The position numbers and the translations under genes were made by a program. Positions 11,983 through 22,609 of a DNA stretch of 64,000 nt are shown here, in pieces (the first letter of the stretch is position 1; each line of letters starts with the position of its first letter). The stretch comes from Locusta migratoria (Eukaryota > Arthropoda > Insecta > Orthoptera > Acrididae), in contig CM048750.1 of assembly GCA_026315105.1 (NCBI GenBank), positions 403,096,502-403,160,501 on the forward strand, written 5' to 3'. A model generated the notes under the pieces. The model saw only the letters and a list, made by a program, of their open reading frames with translations, had not been told where the DNA came from and made no database searches.

Positions 11983-12170
11983 ATAATTTTACATGAGTAG
12001 CATGTTAGGGGAGTAAAATTAAATATTGTATCCAAACTGATTGTCCGTGTGACGCACTGTATACATACTTTTTGCGAAAAGTGAAGTAAAAAGTGCGTCA
12101 CACAGACAATCGCAGTTTGGATACAATATTTAATTGAACTTCACCAACATGCTACACACGTAAAATTCTG
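11983..12170. mobile_element. Hairpin MITE-like inverted repeat
   Basis: The left arm (11983-12058) and right arm (12092-12170) are reverse complements over about 76 bp with scattered mismatches; GTATCCAAACTG and GTGACGCACT are perfectly mirrored. The 33-bp loop has no coding potential. Such palindromes are typical of short non-autonomous DNA elements. Nothing else is recognised between 11611 and 11982 or between 12171 and 12489. Confidence 0.75.
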
Positions 12171-12489
12171 AACGTGAAAACGAAGTAAAGCCGTATTTGA
12201 TTTCGCATTATCATTTCTGTATAAGGAAAGTTTGCAGGGTACATGAAACGGCGCATTAGAGATTTCGAAAACGTGTATTTTAAGATAAAGCATGTAGGAG
12301 TATCCAGAAGAGCTACTTAGATATATTAATCCGTAGCAATTTCAACGAAATATTTCGGTAATATTTGTAAACAATCTTAATACTTTTTAAAGTCTTATTT
12401 ACATAAGAACAGATGTTTTTCTACAACTCAGTATCAATAAAATAACAACTAATGAAATGAGCGTATGACTTTCTTAGCCGGGAGATTCC

Positions 12490-12660
12490 TTGCGGGATTG
12501 TTCGACCGCCTTGGTGTAAGTCTTCTTATTTGACGCCGCGTGGGCGACTTACGTGCCAATGATGACTGGGACAACACACAACACCCAGTCCCCTGCCGGG
12601 AATCGACCCCGGGCCTCCTGCGTGATAGTCAGCGACGCTACCGCTGAGCTACGGAGGTGG
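12490..12660 (-). mobile_element. Second tRNA-derived SINE family
   Basis: Read on the minus strand from about 12655, it begins with a tRNA-like head: GTAGCTCAGCGGTAGCGTC (A-box) and, ~35 nt on, GGGGTCGATTCCCGGCAG (B-box). An unrelated body follows, ending near 12490. The head differs from the other SINE family in this window. It is not a functional tRNA, because the 3' half continues without an acceptor stem. Exact ends and the duplication are not resolved. Confidence 0.75.
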
Positions 12661-12870
12661 ACAAATAACGTATGCGTACAGAGACAAACGAACGGCCATC
12701 CCGAAAACTCAGCGGCTGTCGGTGCACTTCCCGAAAATTCAAAAAGGGGGGGGGGGGGGTTAGCGCGGTAGCAGGCCTCAGAAGCCTACTGAATAAGCTG
12801 TTGCGAAAATGACGTCACGACCGAGAAAAACACCGAACCGAACGGTGCGGAGGATATGGTCTGACGGCGG

Positions 12871-13041
12871 CAAATATTTGTAAAGCTTATGGGACTTAAC
12901 TACGGGCTCATCAGTTCCTAAACGTACAAACTACTTAAGAACTAGCTAATATTAAAGACGGCAGAAACATCCATGCCTGTCGGGGAACGGCCTCGCGCAT
13001 CGTAGCATAGCGCCTCAATGCGCTCGGCCGCTGCGCCGTGG
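12871..13041 (-). mobile_element. tRNA-derived SINE, diverged copy
   Basis: On the minus strand it matches the family at 10650 and 13157: a GCGGCCGAGCG A-box-like head near 13030, GGCATGGATG near 12975, and the GTAGTTAAGTCCCATAAGC tail near 12885-12904. The B-box region is decayed. It lies 116 bp from a plus-strand copy of the same family, so the two form an inverted pair. Confidence 0.85.
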
Positions 13042-13156
13042 CTTACTCAGATTGTAGTTTTCGTGTTCTCATAACTGTTAAATTCATCCGCAGCAACGTA
13101 GTCTTAGCTTCCTGTCTAAAGGCCAATTCAGTGTCCGTAACATCGCTTCGCCGTGC

Positions 13157-13351
13157 CGGCCGCTGTGGCCGAGGGGACTGAGGCGCTTCAGTCACGGTCT
13201 GCACGGCCACTACGGTCGGGGGTTCGAATCCCCCCTCGGGCATGGATATTTGTGCCGTCCTAGTTCGTAAGTAGTTCATAGTAGTTCGTAAGTTTATGGA
13301 CTGATGACCCCGTAGTTAAGTCCCATAAGCTTTACAAACATTTGAACATTA
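13157..13351 (+). mobile_element. tRNA-derived SINE, full length, with 12-bp target-site duplication
   Basis: The best-preserved copy here. The A-box TGGCCGAGGGG begins ~15 nt in and the B-box GGTTCGAATCC sits ~65 nt in. The tail has TGATGACCCCGTAGTTAAG then ACATTTGAAC. The 12-bp word GCTTCGCCGTGC flanks it on both sides (13145-13156, 13352-13363). The clean duplication and intact boxes suggest a relatively young insertion. Confidence 0.95.
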
Positions 13352-13363
13352 GCTTCGCCGTGC

Positions 13364-14829
13364 GTCAGAACATTCCACAATCTATTTCTAATGGCGACAT
13401 TCACACTGCCCGTCACCGATGCGTCACGTCACGTCAAGCTTTCTCGAGAGGAATGTTTTGACAACGGTCGTCTGCGTACATCGCTAGTTAACCCATTTTC
13501 GACGCGCTATTTTCACGTTTTAGTACACGATTACACGGTTTAGTCAAATGTCTTTTTAATCTTTATTACACTTTTTCAGCGATAAATTTCAAATGTTTCA
13601 TGACGACTTTCTTAGTTAAGTGTCCTACAAGCGAGGTTCAATATCCGAAACAGAAAACTTATTTTGCAGTATTGTAACAGAAAAGACAGAAGCAAATTGT
13701 TCATTCGAATAAGATTGCACTGTAATAATGCAATTTTCATCAAATAACAATTTCACTGAACGTCAGTGCTAATGGACAAAAATTTTAGTTATGTACGACG
13801 ATATTGAAAATGTTAGCGGGGAAATCGTAATGGCTACAGTAAATGGCGGAGTCCCCCTCCCAAAGATTAATTTGATTTTAAGTTTTTAAACAGGTCGGCA
13901 CTGGAAGTTTGAAATAGACATGTAATAAATAACAACGTAACTACAATTTGCCAAGCACAAGTGAACGTGACAGTGGGTCGCCAACGTGATGCCGCCACTG
14001 AGAACGCGCGCTGCTGTTCCTGTGAGCGGTTGTAATGCCGCCGCGACCGGCTTTGATGCTGCCGCTTCTGTGCTGATCATATGCGGCGACCCTCTGCTTA
14101 TATTAGCACGACAGCGGCTGGAATCTTATGAACAATAGTGTTACTGTAGTTCAATTTTTACACACAGTCTCATGTTAAACTTCAAAGACCTTTCTTTTTG
14201 GCTAGTAAAGTGGAAGCTGCTTAATTATTTTATGAGCTGATTATATACACTCCATTTCCATCGTGTTGCACCTCTCGTACTTCCAAATAATACAAACCTA
14301 CTCAATTTATTTTTTGTGTATTGTTTTCGTAGTATAATTGCTCAAATTATATCAAGTGTAAAAATGAGTTATAAATTAATTCAATGGGGATTATTTTTAA
14401 TAAATTAGCCCCCCTCACAATCAGAACCAGGTCCTGATAGCGTCACTGGATATAGTAAACAGGATCTATTTACGCTCTTACAAATATTTTTTGATGTGTT
14501 CAGGTTTTTTCGCTTGAAAATAGATGTCGGTTTTGAAAAATTGTTCTTCCCAGCACTTTACCACACTAAGTTGACCAGAAACATACATTGCAAACTTTTC
14601 GCCATCAATAACATTTAGCGTTGTTGGCCTTCTACATAACCCACTCATAACCTCACTTCAGCATCGGGTGTGGAATAAGCGAATTGACTTGATGAACAGT
14701 GTGAATCATTTAAAATTATAATTTTTATTAGAAAACTGATTAATGAAAAATGTGTGAACATTTTTGAAATGCAGGTGTTTATTCCTGGGATCAGGGCAGG
14801 GCCACGGAACGCCTGCATGTCTCCAGTCT
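13364..14829. other. AT-rich stretch without recognised features
   Basis: No gene, RNA or classified repeat was identified. The short minus-strand frames here have no recognisable domains. Confidence 0.5.
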
Positions 14830-15419
14830 GTTAACTGGTTTGATGCAGCTCTCCCCGCTATCCTGTCCTGTGCAAGCCTCTTTCTCTGAGAATAAGTTCG
14901 GCGACCTACACCATTTTCACCCTGCTTACTGTATTCGTCCCTCGGTCTCCCTCTGACTTTTACCCCACACACGTTTTCCTAATGCTGAGTTGACGATAAC
15001 TTGTTATCTCATTGTCCCTCTAACCTATCCCTTCCCTTAGACAGGATATGCCAGAAACTCCTTTTTCCCAGTTTTGTTGAGCAGCTCATCAGTTACATGA
15101 TCTACCCATGCAATCATTATTGGTCTGTAGCACCATATTTCAAAGGCTTCTATCATATTTTCGTCTGAACTCCTTATCGCCCACGTTTCATTCACATACA
15201 CTGCTACACTCAAGACTTTCAAAAAGGACTGCCTAACATTTCAACTAATATTGGATGTCAAATTTTGCTTCGTCAGAAACGCTTTTCTTTGCATAGCCAT
15301 TCTCCATTTTATATCTTCTTCACTGCGGCCATCAGAAGTTATTTTGCTACCCAAATTACAAAACTCATCTACTGCTTTTATTGTCTCATTGGCTAATTCC
15401 TTCAGCATCACCTGATTTT

Positions 15420-15641
15420 GAGAGAATAAGAATAAAAACCGTCTAGAGCGCTAGAATTGTATTTAATGAATACGTTACGGTGACTGTCATCAGATCTAGA
15501 AACCTCTTAACTTGCAAAGTACAGTTTAGTCAATAAAATATCTACCTAGTAGGTACGTCAAATAAAATTTGAGTAATCAGTTTTTATTCCTATTGAAAAA
15601 AATAGATTCGTTCAGGTCATTTGTTTCCTTTATACAAAAAT
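15420..15641. mobile_element. 222-bp insertion within LINE copy c
   Basis: Alignment by eye to the other RTE copies breaks at 15420 and resumes at 15642. The 7-bp word TGATTTT occurs on both sides (15413-15419 and 15642-15648), consistent with a target-site duplication. The insert is AT-rich, has no clear inverted ends and no open frame; its class is unknown. Confidence 0.5.
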
Positions 15642-15845
15642 TGATTTTCTGACAATACATACCATTAGCTTTATTTTGCTTTTGTCAATGTTCAACTCAT
15701 ACCCTCCTTTCAAGACACTGTCCATTCCGTTCAATTGCTCTTCCAGGTCCTTTGCTGGTTCTGACAGAAGCCGCAAAGTTTTTATTTCTTCTTCCTAAAC
15801 TTTAATTCACTCTCCAAATCTCTCCTTGCATTCCTTCACAACTTG

Positions 15846-15977
15846 CTGATAGTACATGTTCTTGGATTATAGTAACTGCTGTCTGGATTTTGTAGTAAAA
15901 GTTGAATATAACTGATAGTACATGTTCTTGGATTATAGTAACTGCTGTCTGGATTTTGTAGTAAAAGTTGAATATAA
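15846..15977. repeat. Perfect 66-bp tandem duplication
   Basis: Positions 15846-15911 and 15912-15977 appear identical (each starts CTGATAGTACATGTTC). It lies inside LINE copy c and is absent from the other copies, so it is a local recent duplication or an assembly artefact. Confidence 0.9.
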
Positions 15978-17235
15978 CTCTTCGCTTCCCATATTTTACC
16001 GCTGCTATCTTCAGAATTTGATTATTTCATTCAACATTTTCAAAGGCTTTCTCCAGAGGTACAAATGCTTAAAGTGTTGGTTTCCCTGTCCTTAATCTAT
16101 CTTCTAACATTAATCGTTATGTATTGCCTCTCACGTTTCTAGATTTCTCCTAAATCCAAACTGATCTTCCATAAGGTTGGATTCAACTAGTTTCTCCATT
16201 CGTCTGTAAATAAACCGTGATAGTTTTTGCAACCATGACTTGTTAAACTGATAGTTCTGTAATTTTCAAATTTGTCTGCACTTTTTTAATTGGGAATTGC
16301 AATAAGTACAGTTTTGTCTCATACATCTTCTTTACTAATTTGTTCGTGACTGGCTCTCCTAATGATATCAGCAGTTCCGATGGAATATCAGCTACTCCAG
16401 GGGCCTTGTTCCGACTCAAATCTTTTAGTGTTCTATCAAATTCCTCTCGCAGTATCGTACTTCCTATCTCATTTTCCTCTACTTCGTCTTCCATTTCTAA
16501 AATACTGCCTCATAGATTTCCTCTATATGGGCCCTCTATATATATATTCCTCCCACCTTACAGCTTTCCCTTCTTTGCTTAGTACTAGTTTCGCATCTGA
16601 GTTCTTGATATTGATACCGCTGCTTTTCTTGTCTCCACAAGTCTTATTTTCCTGTAAACGGTTGCTATGTTGACCCTGGCTATACATTCTTCTACGATCT
16701 TGGATTTGTCCTCTAGCCACTCGTGCTTAGCCAGTCTACACTTCCGGTCACTCATTTTTCAGACCTCTGTACTCCAATTTGATTCCTACACTTGCTGCAT
16801 TTTTATATCTTCTCCTTGCATCAATTAATTTCAGTATATCTTTTGTTATCCAGGGATTTCTATTATGTCTTGTCCTTCTGTGTATATGGTCCTCTGCTGC
16901 CTTCACTATGCTATCTCTCAGAGCTACCCATTCTTCTTCTACTGTATTACTTTCCTCCCCCGTTTCCACCAATCCTTGCGTAATGCGTCCTCGGAAACCC
17001 TGAACCACCTCTGGTTTCTTCAATTTGTCCAGGTTCCATCTCCTAACTTTCCTACATTTCTGCAGTCTCTCAATTTTTAATCTGCAGTTCATAACCAATA
17101 AGTTATGGTCAGTCTATATCTGCCCCTGGATGTGTTACAGTTTAGAACCTGGTTTCTAAATATATTCCTTACTATTATAAAGTGAATCTGGTACCTTCCA
17201 GTGTCTTCTGGTCTCTTCCATGTATACAGCCTTCT

Positions 17236-17628
17236 TGGGTTGGCTTGGCGACCCTTCCCGCAGATGTCTTCGGCAGGCCGTGCTCTGTGTGGCCAGGCCT
17301 TAGCACGCCGCCCGTTGTCCGCACTAAATTTAATACAGGTTGGCGCGCAAGCTATTTCTGACATACACAACAGACACTTGGAAAGAAAAGTTTATTACTC
17401 ACTTGTGTTACGCAAGGAGGTGCTGCAACTGCCTCCCTTCGTTGTTAGAGCATTTCTGACACCTGCTGAGGAAGTTGCTCATTAAACTCTGAAGTTCCCT
17501 CTCAGAAATTGCAGCGATTTCATGAAGAATGTTTTTAGTTTAGATAAAGTGTGGGGACATGATTTGTACACTTTCTCTTTTACTGCTTCCCACAGATAAA
17601 AATCTGTTGGTCTCTTGTTTATACTGTA
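17236..17628. other. Unannotated spacer
   Basis: No recognisable feature between the RTE relic and the dispersed repeat. Moderate GC in the first 100 bp. Confidence 0.5.
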
Positions 17629-18085
17629 CTAGCTGAACCCCCGCTGCTTCGCATGCGTAGGCTGGTTGGTCTGCACCAGTTGTTTCTTTTTAATCCTGAT
17701 GAAGAATCCATATCTTAAGTTTCGTAGTTATAGCTTGAAATTTGAGTTAACAGCTATATATTTTTGAAAATCAATTTTTTGCGTCACCTATTTTACCCCC
17801 CTAATTTGTCGAATTTCAAAAAATACCGAAACACGTATTTTAATTCGAACCTTGAATTAAAATCCGAAATTTTGTAGTTCTAGCTTCAAAATTGCTTAAA
17901 TAGCTACGTATTTTCAAAAAACGTTTCACCCCCTTACGGACGGAATATCGAAAAATGGCTTCTTAAATGACGCCTACAGAGTAATATCAACACCCTCCAG
18001 AAATTTAAAGTTCCTGTCTTCAGTGTTTTAGGCTGGGCGATGGTGAGTCAGTCAGTCACTTCCTTTTATATATAAGAGATTATAG
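17629..18085 (+). repeat. Dispersed repeat with ~145-bp units, copy 2
   Basis: This matches 1335-2222 in inverted orientation at both ends (GCTGAACCCCCGCTGCTTCG at the left end; the GGCTGGGCGATGGTGAGTCA region near the right end). It carries about two internal units instead of five. It ends in an AT-rich TATATATAAGAGAT stretch. No coding potential. Confidence 0.75.
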
Positions 18086-18129
18086 ATGGCATTTTAATTT
18101 AGCGAGAAGTGCAACCATTATCTTAAAGC

Positions 18130-18660
18130 TCCCCCCCCCCTCCTGGTGTTGTTCCCATCGCGTGATACGCCGTGCGCCCAACGTGCTGCAGTGCCGGCAG
18201 CCGCGCAGTTGGTGGCAGCTGGGGGGCGATGGGCAACACCGCCTGGACAGGTGGCCCGCGCGCTGCCGTGCCACGCCACGGTCGCGCGGCTCACTGGCTG
18301 GTCGGTGGGGGGCAGTGGGCCGTGCCACGTCGGCCGGCCAGTCAGCCACTCGACTGCGGCCTACCCTGCGCGCGGGCATTCTCTTCAGGCGGTATTGCTC
18401 CAGGCAACACCGTCTAGGTACCAGGCCTCGCAACAAGGCCGTGCCGCGTCACACCGACAGGCTGCCCTCGCAAGCTGAGTGGCCGGCCGCTGGGGCACAG
18501 CCCGCTGCCTCGTAGTGCCAGCCAGTGAGCCTGCGAGGGCAGCCTGTCGGTGTGACGCGGCACGGCCTTGTTGCGAGGCCTCGTATCTAGACGGTGTCGC
18601 TCTAGGCTGGCCGCAGCGACGCGACGTGACGTGACGAGGAACGTGTCACCGTCAACTCAA
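18130..18660. other. GC-rich block containing a long palindrome
   Basis: Strongly GC- and CpG-rich, unlike the flanks. Overlapping open frames on both strands are a composition effect. It contains the inverted repeat described at 18407-18597. No promoter motif or recognisable protein was found. Confidence 0.5.
18407..18597. repeat. Near-perfect inverted repeat, 70-bp arms
   Basis: The left arm (18407-18476) and right arm (18528-18597) are reverse complements at about 67 of 70 positions, separated by 51 bp. The arms include CCTCGCAACAAGGCCGTGCC and its mirror. A transcript across it would fold into a long stable hairpin. It may be a transposon end pair, or a duplication in inverse orientation. 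Confidence 0.9.
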
Positions 18661-19959
18661 TTTGTTGTCAGAAACGACATATTCCGTGCGATTACAGAAA
18701 TGGAGGCCTCATTGCTGAACACTCCCGAGAGAACTCCACAGTCCGTCAAACATCAGCGGCTGTCGTATCTCGTGTTGTCCCCGTACAGAAACCGGACCCC
18801 CAGTCCATCCCACAGCATTCCATCGACTCCATCCCACTCGTCACAGTCAATCAGTCCATCAGTCCATCTTAAACCCCACAGCACAAACGTGAGTTTCAAC
18901 GAAGCAATTCAGCTATGGCCTCAAATCGGCACGAGTTGCTCACATTTATTAATGACTTATCTGAAAATTGGATTTCTGTTAATCAAAATTTCGATATTTA
19001 CGTTTCATGAACAGAGGCATTTTTTATTAGAGAACATCTTGGCTGTTACAATATTATGTTTATTTAATAACAATTTTTTTCTATAAACGCCGAATTGCTA
19101 CTATCTGCCAATGGTGATTGTAATATTATATTACAGAATGCAGTATAGGCAATATAGGTGACGCATTTTTCACCTTAAAAACACAGTTTCTCCTCATTTC
19201 CAATCGGACTTTAAGCGTTCCATCCCTCACCTTCAATTTGATTCTTGAGACCAGCCACGTCTTGGGGTCGATCAGTTTAATCTAAAATATTTGGTGAATT
19301 TTTCATCAGAGTTCCTTGGTTAAAGCGAAATCCCCATGAGTTTGTCTTTTCATGTACGCACATTTTCTGCTTTTGTTTAATCAAACACGTAGATAGGAAA
19401 TAGGAATCTGAACGTGCATCTATTAGCAGGGCAGCAGGAGCCCACCGCCACCCCGCCCCTGACGTTCCGCTGCAAACTGCAGCCTCAACTGAGCTCTTTT
19501 AGCTGGCGGCGGTTGTCGCCGGGGAAACTTCACTAGTCACATTGAAGTCTAAGCTTCACAACTGACTCATGTGGGAACACAGCAGTACGGTTCGTCCTTC
19601 AGATGATCGCGTCAACATAAAAATGACACATCGCGAAAAGACGGAAATACTTGAGAAGAGAAAGGGCGACGGTGTTCTATCCCGTGGTACTAGTGTACAC
19701 GAAATACGGAAAAGAAGCCGCTCTACAGTAAGGTGACCACATTTCCAAAATTAAAACACGGGACACACACGGCTACCGAAGATAGCAATATAAAATGTTG
19801 CAATCACCAGCGGGGTCGTCAACACGGCTGCTATCCCTTAACGCTTCTCTATACTTATAACACGCATTTGTTGTCTGTCTTTTCTTTTATAACTCAAGAT
19901 CCAGACAACCAAATAACGTGAAATTTAGTACACGTACACAAAATTACATGGGGAAGGTT
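18661..19959. other. Unannotated AT-rich DNA
   Basis: No supported gene. The 172-codon frame at 18568-19086 has no recognisable domain and begins in the palindrome. A stretch near 19620-19720 could encode a short basic helix-turn-helix-like peptide, but this is too weak to call. Confidence 0.4.
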
Positions 19960-20250
19960 CTTAAAAAGGTTTCGTTCCATTTTTTGGAAAACCAACCGGA
20001 AAATTTGAGAAAAAGTGAAAGTACGTTTTCAATGTCTCCGTGTAAATCTAGATCTTCGCACTGATCTTGATGAAATTTTGCACAATTGACCTTCAAAACA
20101 AGAGGAAGGCCAGTGTCTACAAAATTTCGTTCAGTGCGTGGTGGAGGGTACATATGGATTTCGCCAAAATCCACTGTTTTGCTCCGATCTTGATGAACTT
20201 TTGTACACTTGACCATTGAAACAAGATGCTTACTGTCTACATAAATGCAT
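19960..20250. repeat. Short tandem repeat of ~135-bp units
   Basis: A GATCTTGATGAA block followed by TTGACC and AAACAAGA words occurs near 20062-20105 and again near 20190-20228, about two units. The layout is similar to the ~145-bp arrays elsewhere in the window. The minus-strand open frame across it is itself repetitive (KFHQDQ and KVHQDR), reflecting the DNA repeat rather than a gene. Confidence 0.55.
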
Positions 20251-21101
20251 GTGGGAGAGTACTTAACTTGGAGACTTTGATTGCAGTCTCTCTACATATA
20301 ACGCATAAATGGACACACAGTATAGAAAGAAACAAAACTCGCGTCTTAGCCGTCCACCACCACCCAAATCTATTGCGTTCTCTCTGGTGCAGTACTCGTA
20401 TTTAGATTAGCTTCTCTCGAAATCTTTTCTAGTACTGTTTTTGTAGATAAAAAGCGCCACTTCTCAGTATAAAATAATTACCACAACAGGAAAAGTATTT
20501 AATTGTTAAAAACATGAAACCAAGCGCAGTAATTACGGGCTTTGGTACAGGAGAAATAAAATATACAGAAAGCCCAATAGAGAAGCAATAGCAAGTCAAA
20601 TCCCTACAAAAATTGACCAAACATACTCGCATAAAAAGCCAAATACATTTCATTACTAAATAAATATTTTCTAGTTGTAACATGCAAACAAGGACAGTTT
20701 TTATTACTAACTCAGCTTAGTTAAACTCCCTTAAATGTACTTCATACAGCAGTTCCGTATTTTCAAATTTTCATAAAAATAAATACATGAAATACTGTGA
20801 AAATTAATTTCTTCGCACGTCTCATATAGCATGTGTTCCTTTCTTCAGCCCATTAACTATTTTTGATTGAGAACACTTTCTGCAAACCCAGTAACCACCT
20901 ACAAATTCCTCTTCACTCCCCCCTCCAAATATCTTCAGCGGCACGTAGTTAAAAAGGGACGCCAGTTTTCAGGAACACGCTTCAGTTTTCAATTAATGAA
21001 TATTTACAAATATGTTTTCAAAACCGTTCATCTCCTCAAAATTTTCATCAAATTACGGTACAGTTTTTGGCATTCCTGAACAAACTTTCAAAAAAGAAAG
21101 A

Positions 21102-21165
<64 letters not shown>

Positions 21166-22609
21166 TTAGCTGAAACCAGTTACATGGTTAAATCGTAAAA
21201 TTTCGATGAATCACTCTTTCACGAAGCCATTTTCTTGCGGTATACTTCTTAAGGACTAAATTGGTATTGTTCGAAAATCTGCACACTCAATGTTAAAGCA
21301 TTACGTAGTGCCAACCAAAGAACTTTAAAAAAAAATTGTGGTTCTGCCATTTTCAGCTAAATCCTCCTTCATTTATGACCACATTAGTTCTCCATTTGAT
21401 TACTCTATACATTACGTTGACACGTTGTACGGTAAGGTTAATAAATAATGGGACAAAATAGTGCCGTATTTACTTTGTCGGGACAACGGATGCATTATTA
21501 TTAACTGCGTCTCGTTAATGATATCGTATTCTTATTGCATATTTAGTATAAGACGTTTTGCTGTTGAAATCGATACTCGATTTCAATAATTATGAATGAG
21601 ATAAACTAAAACTGTCAGCTCCGCTGAACATTGCTCGGAATAACGCTAGGCTCCCTTTGCCGACTCACGTGATGCTGTGTTGTACTACTGTTATACTGTG
21701 ATGCGCGGTCCAATTTTTGGCGCATGGGTCACTATGCTACCCGGGTTCTGAACATCAGTTGTCCGAGCGTGCCAGCCATAGATGTTATTTCGTTTCTTGC
21801 CAAAATTAAATATGGCAGCTATGAAGTATCACAAAACTAAAAGAAAATGGGTTTAAATTCCGCTCCCATAACAATTTACTGCATCGCGTATTGACTAAAA
21901 ATACAAATCAGCATGTAAGCAAGAAATTCTTTGTCACGTAATAACTGATAAAAATCGTTTGCCAAATTTAAACATCGCGGTCAATGCAAAATCGTGTATA
22001 AAACATAAGACTGTGGAGTCACGCCTCAGTTTTGTCAGACACCGGAGTACACAACCAGTTTGTATAGGAATTACTGGTCAAACCACAGACACACATTACT
22101 AGACTGACAATGCCGTAGACACTATCACTGGTGTCACTGAAGCCTCACCGCCATATTTCTATACTACAAACGTGCGAGCAGTCGTACGTGTATTTACAGA
22201 AAGCATTCGTATAAATACAGATGAGCCCAGGTAACTACGTTGTCTTTAGACTTTTGACATGATGGTCGATTGGTGGGTTGTCTGTAGCTGTAATTTCTCG
22301 TACAGCAAACAGAAGATTTTAGGCCAATTGGCACCGTCTGTCGCGTGACGCAAGGCCACCTCTCCGTGCCGTCGCCCACGCGGCAGGTTCCTCAATTTTC
22401 CTGTACTACCGATAGGTTAAATTATATCCCCGTCTTAGTTCAGTGCGTGCTGAACAGGCGTCCTTTAGTTTCTTTTTCTAATTATGAGTTCACAACAGCA
22501 CTACATTGTCATGCATTTTCTGTAGTAAATATCATGACAGTGATAAAAATTTTCTTGCCAGGAAAATGAGTATAGTAGAAAGGAGATCAAAAATGAAAGA
22601 AAAAAAAGT
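20251..22609. other. AT-rich stretch without recognised genes
   Basis: Nothing is recognised apart from an (ATA)n microsatellite at 21104-21162. Short open frames on both strands have no recognisable domains. Confidence 0.5.
21104..21162. repeat. (ATA)n microsatellite
   Basis: About 19 uninterrupted AAT/ATA trinucleotides. Confidence 0.95.

Larger units (their letters stand above)
14830..17235 (-). mobile_element. RTE/BovB-like LINE relic (copy c)
   Basis: This is nucleotide-similar to copies a and d on the minus strand. Near 15222-15110 is the C-terminal domain with WCYRPIM..AWVDHVTDELL (compare MWVDRVTNEVLN at 37120 in the plus copy). At 16494-16300 is the region just upstream of the RT core (APGVADIPSELL). 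At 17098-16748 is the linker between endonuclease and RT. The endonuclease itself is missing, so it is 5'-truncated at about 17235. It carries a 222-bp insertion and a 66-bp tandem duplication, both absent from the sister copies. Confidence 0.82.

Noticed and set aside
12565..12660. A possible functional tRNA on the minus strand
   Set aside because: A tRNA-like head only; it continues into a SINE body with no acceptor-stem 3' half.
18080..19086. Overlapping open frames of 110-172 codons on both strands
   Set aside because: GC-rich block and palindrome; no recognisable protein.
19620..19730. A helix-turn-helix-like peptide (MTHREKTEILEKRKG)
   Set aside because: Too short and unsupported by flanking transposon ends; could be chance.
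19944..20216. A 90-codon minus-strand frame with a repeated KxHQD motif
   Set aside because: The protein repeat mirrors a DNA tandem repeat; no start context or homology recognised.
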